The notes under the pieces: generated by a model
What the model was told of the DNA's origin: nothing
Databases searched by the model: none
The model's input: only the letters and a program-made list of their open reading frames with translations
Program-made: the position numbers and the translations under genes
Part shown: positions 56,277-56,279 of the stretch, one piece after another
Numbering within the stretch: the stretch's first letter is position 1
How the letters are laid out: the number at the start of each line of letters is the position of its first letter
Assembly: GCA_964471865.1 (NCBI GenBank)
Contig: CAYYHU010000010.1
Location: 1-56,279, forward strand
Origin: CAYMUC01 sp964471865
GTDB lineage: Bacteria; Actinomycetota; Acidimicrobiia; Acidimicrobiales; Ilumatobacteraceae
Length of the DNA stretch: 56,279 nt
Direction: 5' to 3'

Positions 56277-56279
56277 TCC

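Larger units (their letters stand above)
56100..56279. mobile_element. Probable insertion-sequence end, partial (runs off the window)
   Basis: The last 180 bp hold several nested repeats not seen elsewhere in the window: a 12-bp perfect hairpin (56158-56188), GATGTC-CCGA-GACATC (56193-56208), and CATAGGCAAGGG twice with a 23-bp period (56242-56253, 56265-56276). Repeats of the GATGTC...GACATC and TAGGCAAGG kind flank IS481-like elements in actinobacteria as far as I recall, but no transposase is visible here, so the family is a guess. Confidence 0.4.

Overview
This is a GC-rich, densely packed actinobacterial contig. I infer class Acidimicrobiia or a near relative. The reasons are the mix of an acyl-CoA carboxylase epsilon subunit, a DUF3263 protein, a ChdC/HemQ-type heme enzyme, a CIRCE-controlled groEL, threonine-rich linkers in exported proteins, many ATGA/GTGA gene overlaps and a heliorhodopsin. 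No rRNA gene is present. A 100-N gap flanked by two identical 55-bp copies indicates a short-read, probably metagenomic, assembly.

Layout. 1-3.5 kb: the 3' end of a GspE/PilB-type ATPase, a GspF/PilC protein, a prepilin peptidase on the other strand and one prepilin, with a methylmalonyl-CoA epimerase between. 3.5-3.9 kb: the assembly gap. 3.9-7.6 kb: a thiolase, then dnaX-recR. 7.7-15.3 kb: a CopC/CopD fusion, then a tight six-gene operon (carboxylase beta subunit, RDD membrane protein, carboxylase epsilon subunit, metallophosphoesterase, aminotransferase, class III CoA-transferase). 15.2-25 kb: msrA, a three-gene ABC-2 exporter, a GNAT, a beta-CASP nuclease-aminotransferase-omega-amidase operon, deoC, a CaCA antiporter and a small HhH protein. 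25-32 kb: a double-TetR regulator, three tRNA genes (Arg-ACG, Ser-GCT, Ser-TGA), a LysM/transglycosylase protein, an oxidoreductase/acyl-CoA ligase pair and an orphan-looking DNA methyltransferase. 32-42.5 kb: housekeeping genes (pheA, larB, alaX, a type-I binding lipoprotein, chdC, fdhD, aquaporin, groEL, a MoaD-like protein, glycerate kinase, LytR_C and DUF3263 proteins). 42.5-56.3 kb is more accessory: an LPATG-anchored eight-repeat propeller protein, SDR, P450, an AbiE-type toxin-antitoxin pair, a cupin/acyl-CoA ligase pair, an unrecognised Cys-rich lipoprotein/secreted protein pair, an fn3 remnant, a heliorhodopsin, a VapBC-type pair and, at the right edge, a TetR 3' remnant abutting repeat-rich sequence that looks like an insertion-sequence end.

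How it works together. Propionate and branched-chain acyl-CoA handling is suggested by the epimerase, carboxylase beta and epsilon subunits, thiolase, CoA-transferase and acyl-CoA ligases. Glutamine-dependent transamination plus omega-amidase forms a second module.

The strongest unlisted signal is regulatory. At least 20 genes on both strands carry a TAnnnT or CAnnnT hexamer, commonly TAGCST, ending 6-8 nt before the start codon, with no ribosome-binding site between. This is the arrangement expected of leaderless mRNAs. It also settles several ambiguous starts, including those of dnaX, the carboxylase beta subunit, glycerate kinase and the heliorhodopsin. Promoter calls here are read from sequence and are not experimentally shown.
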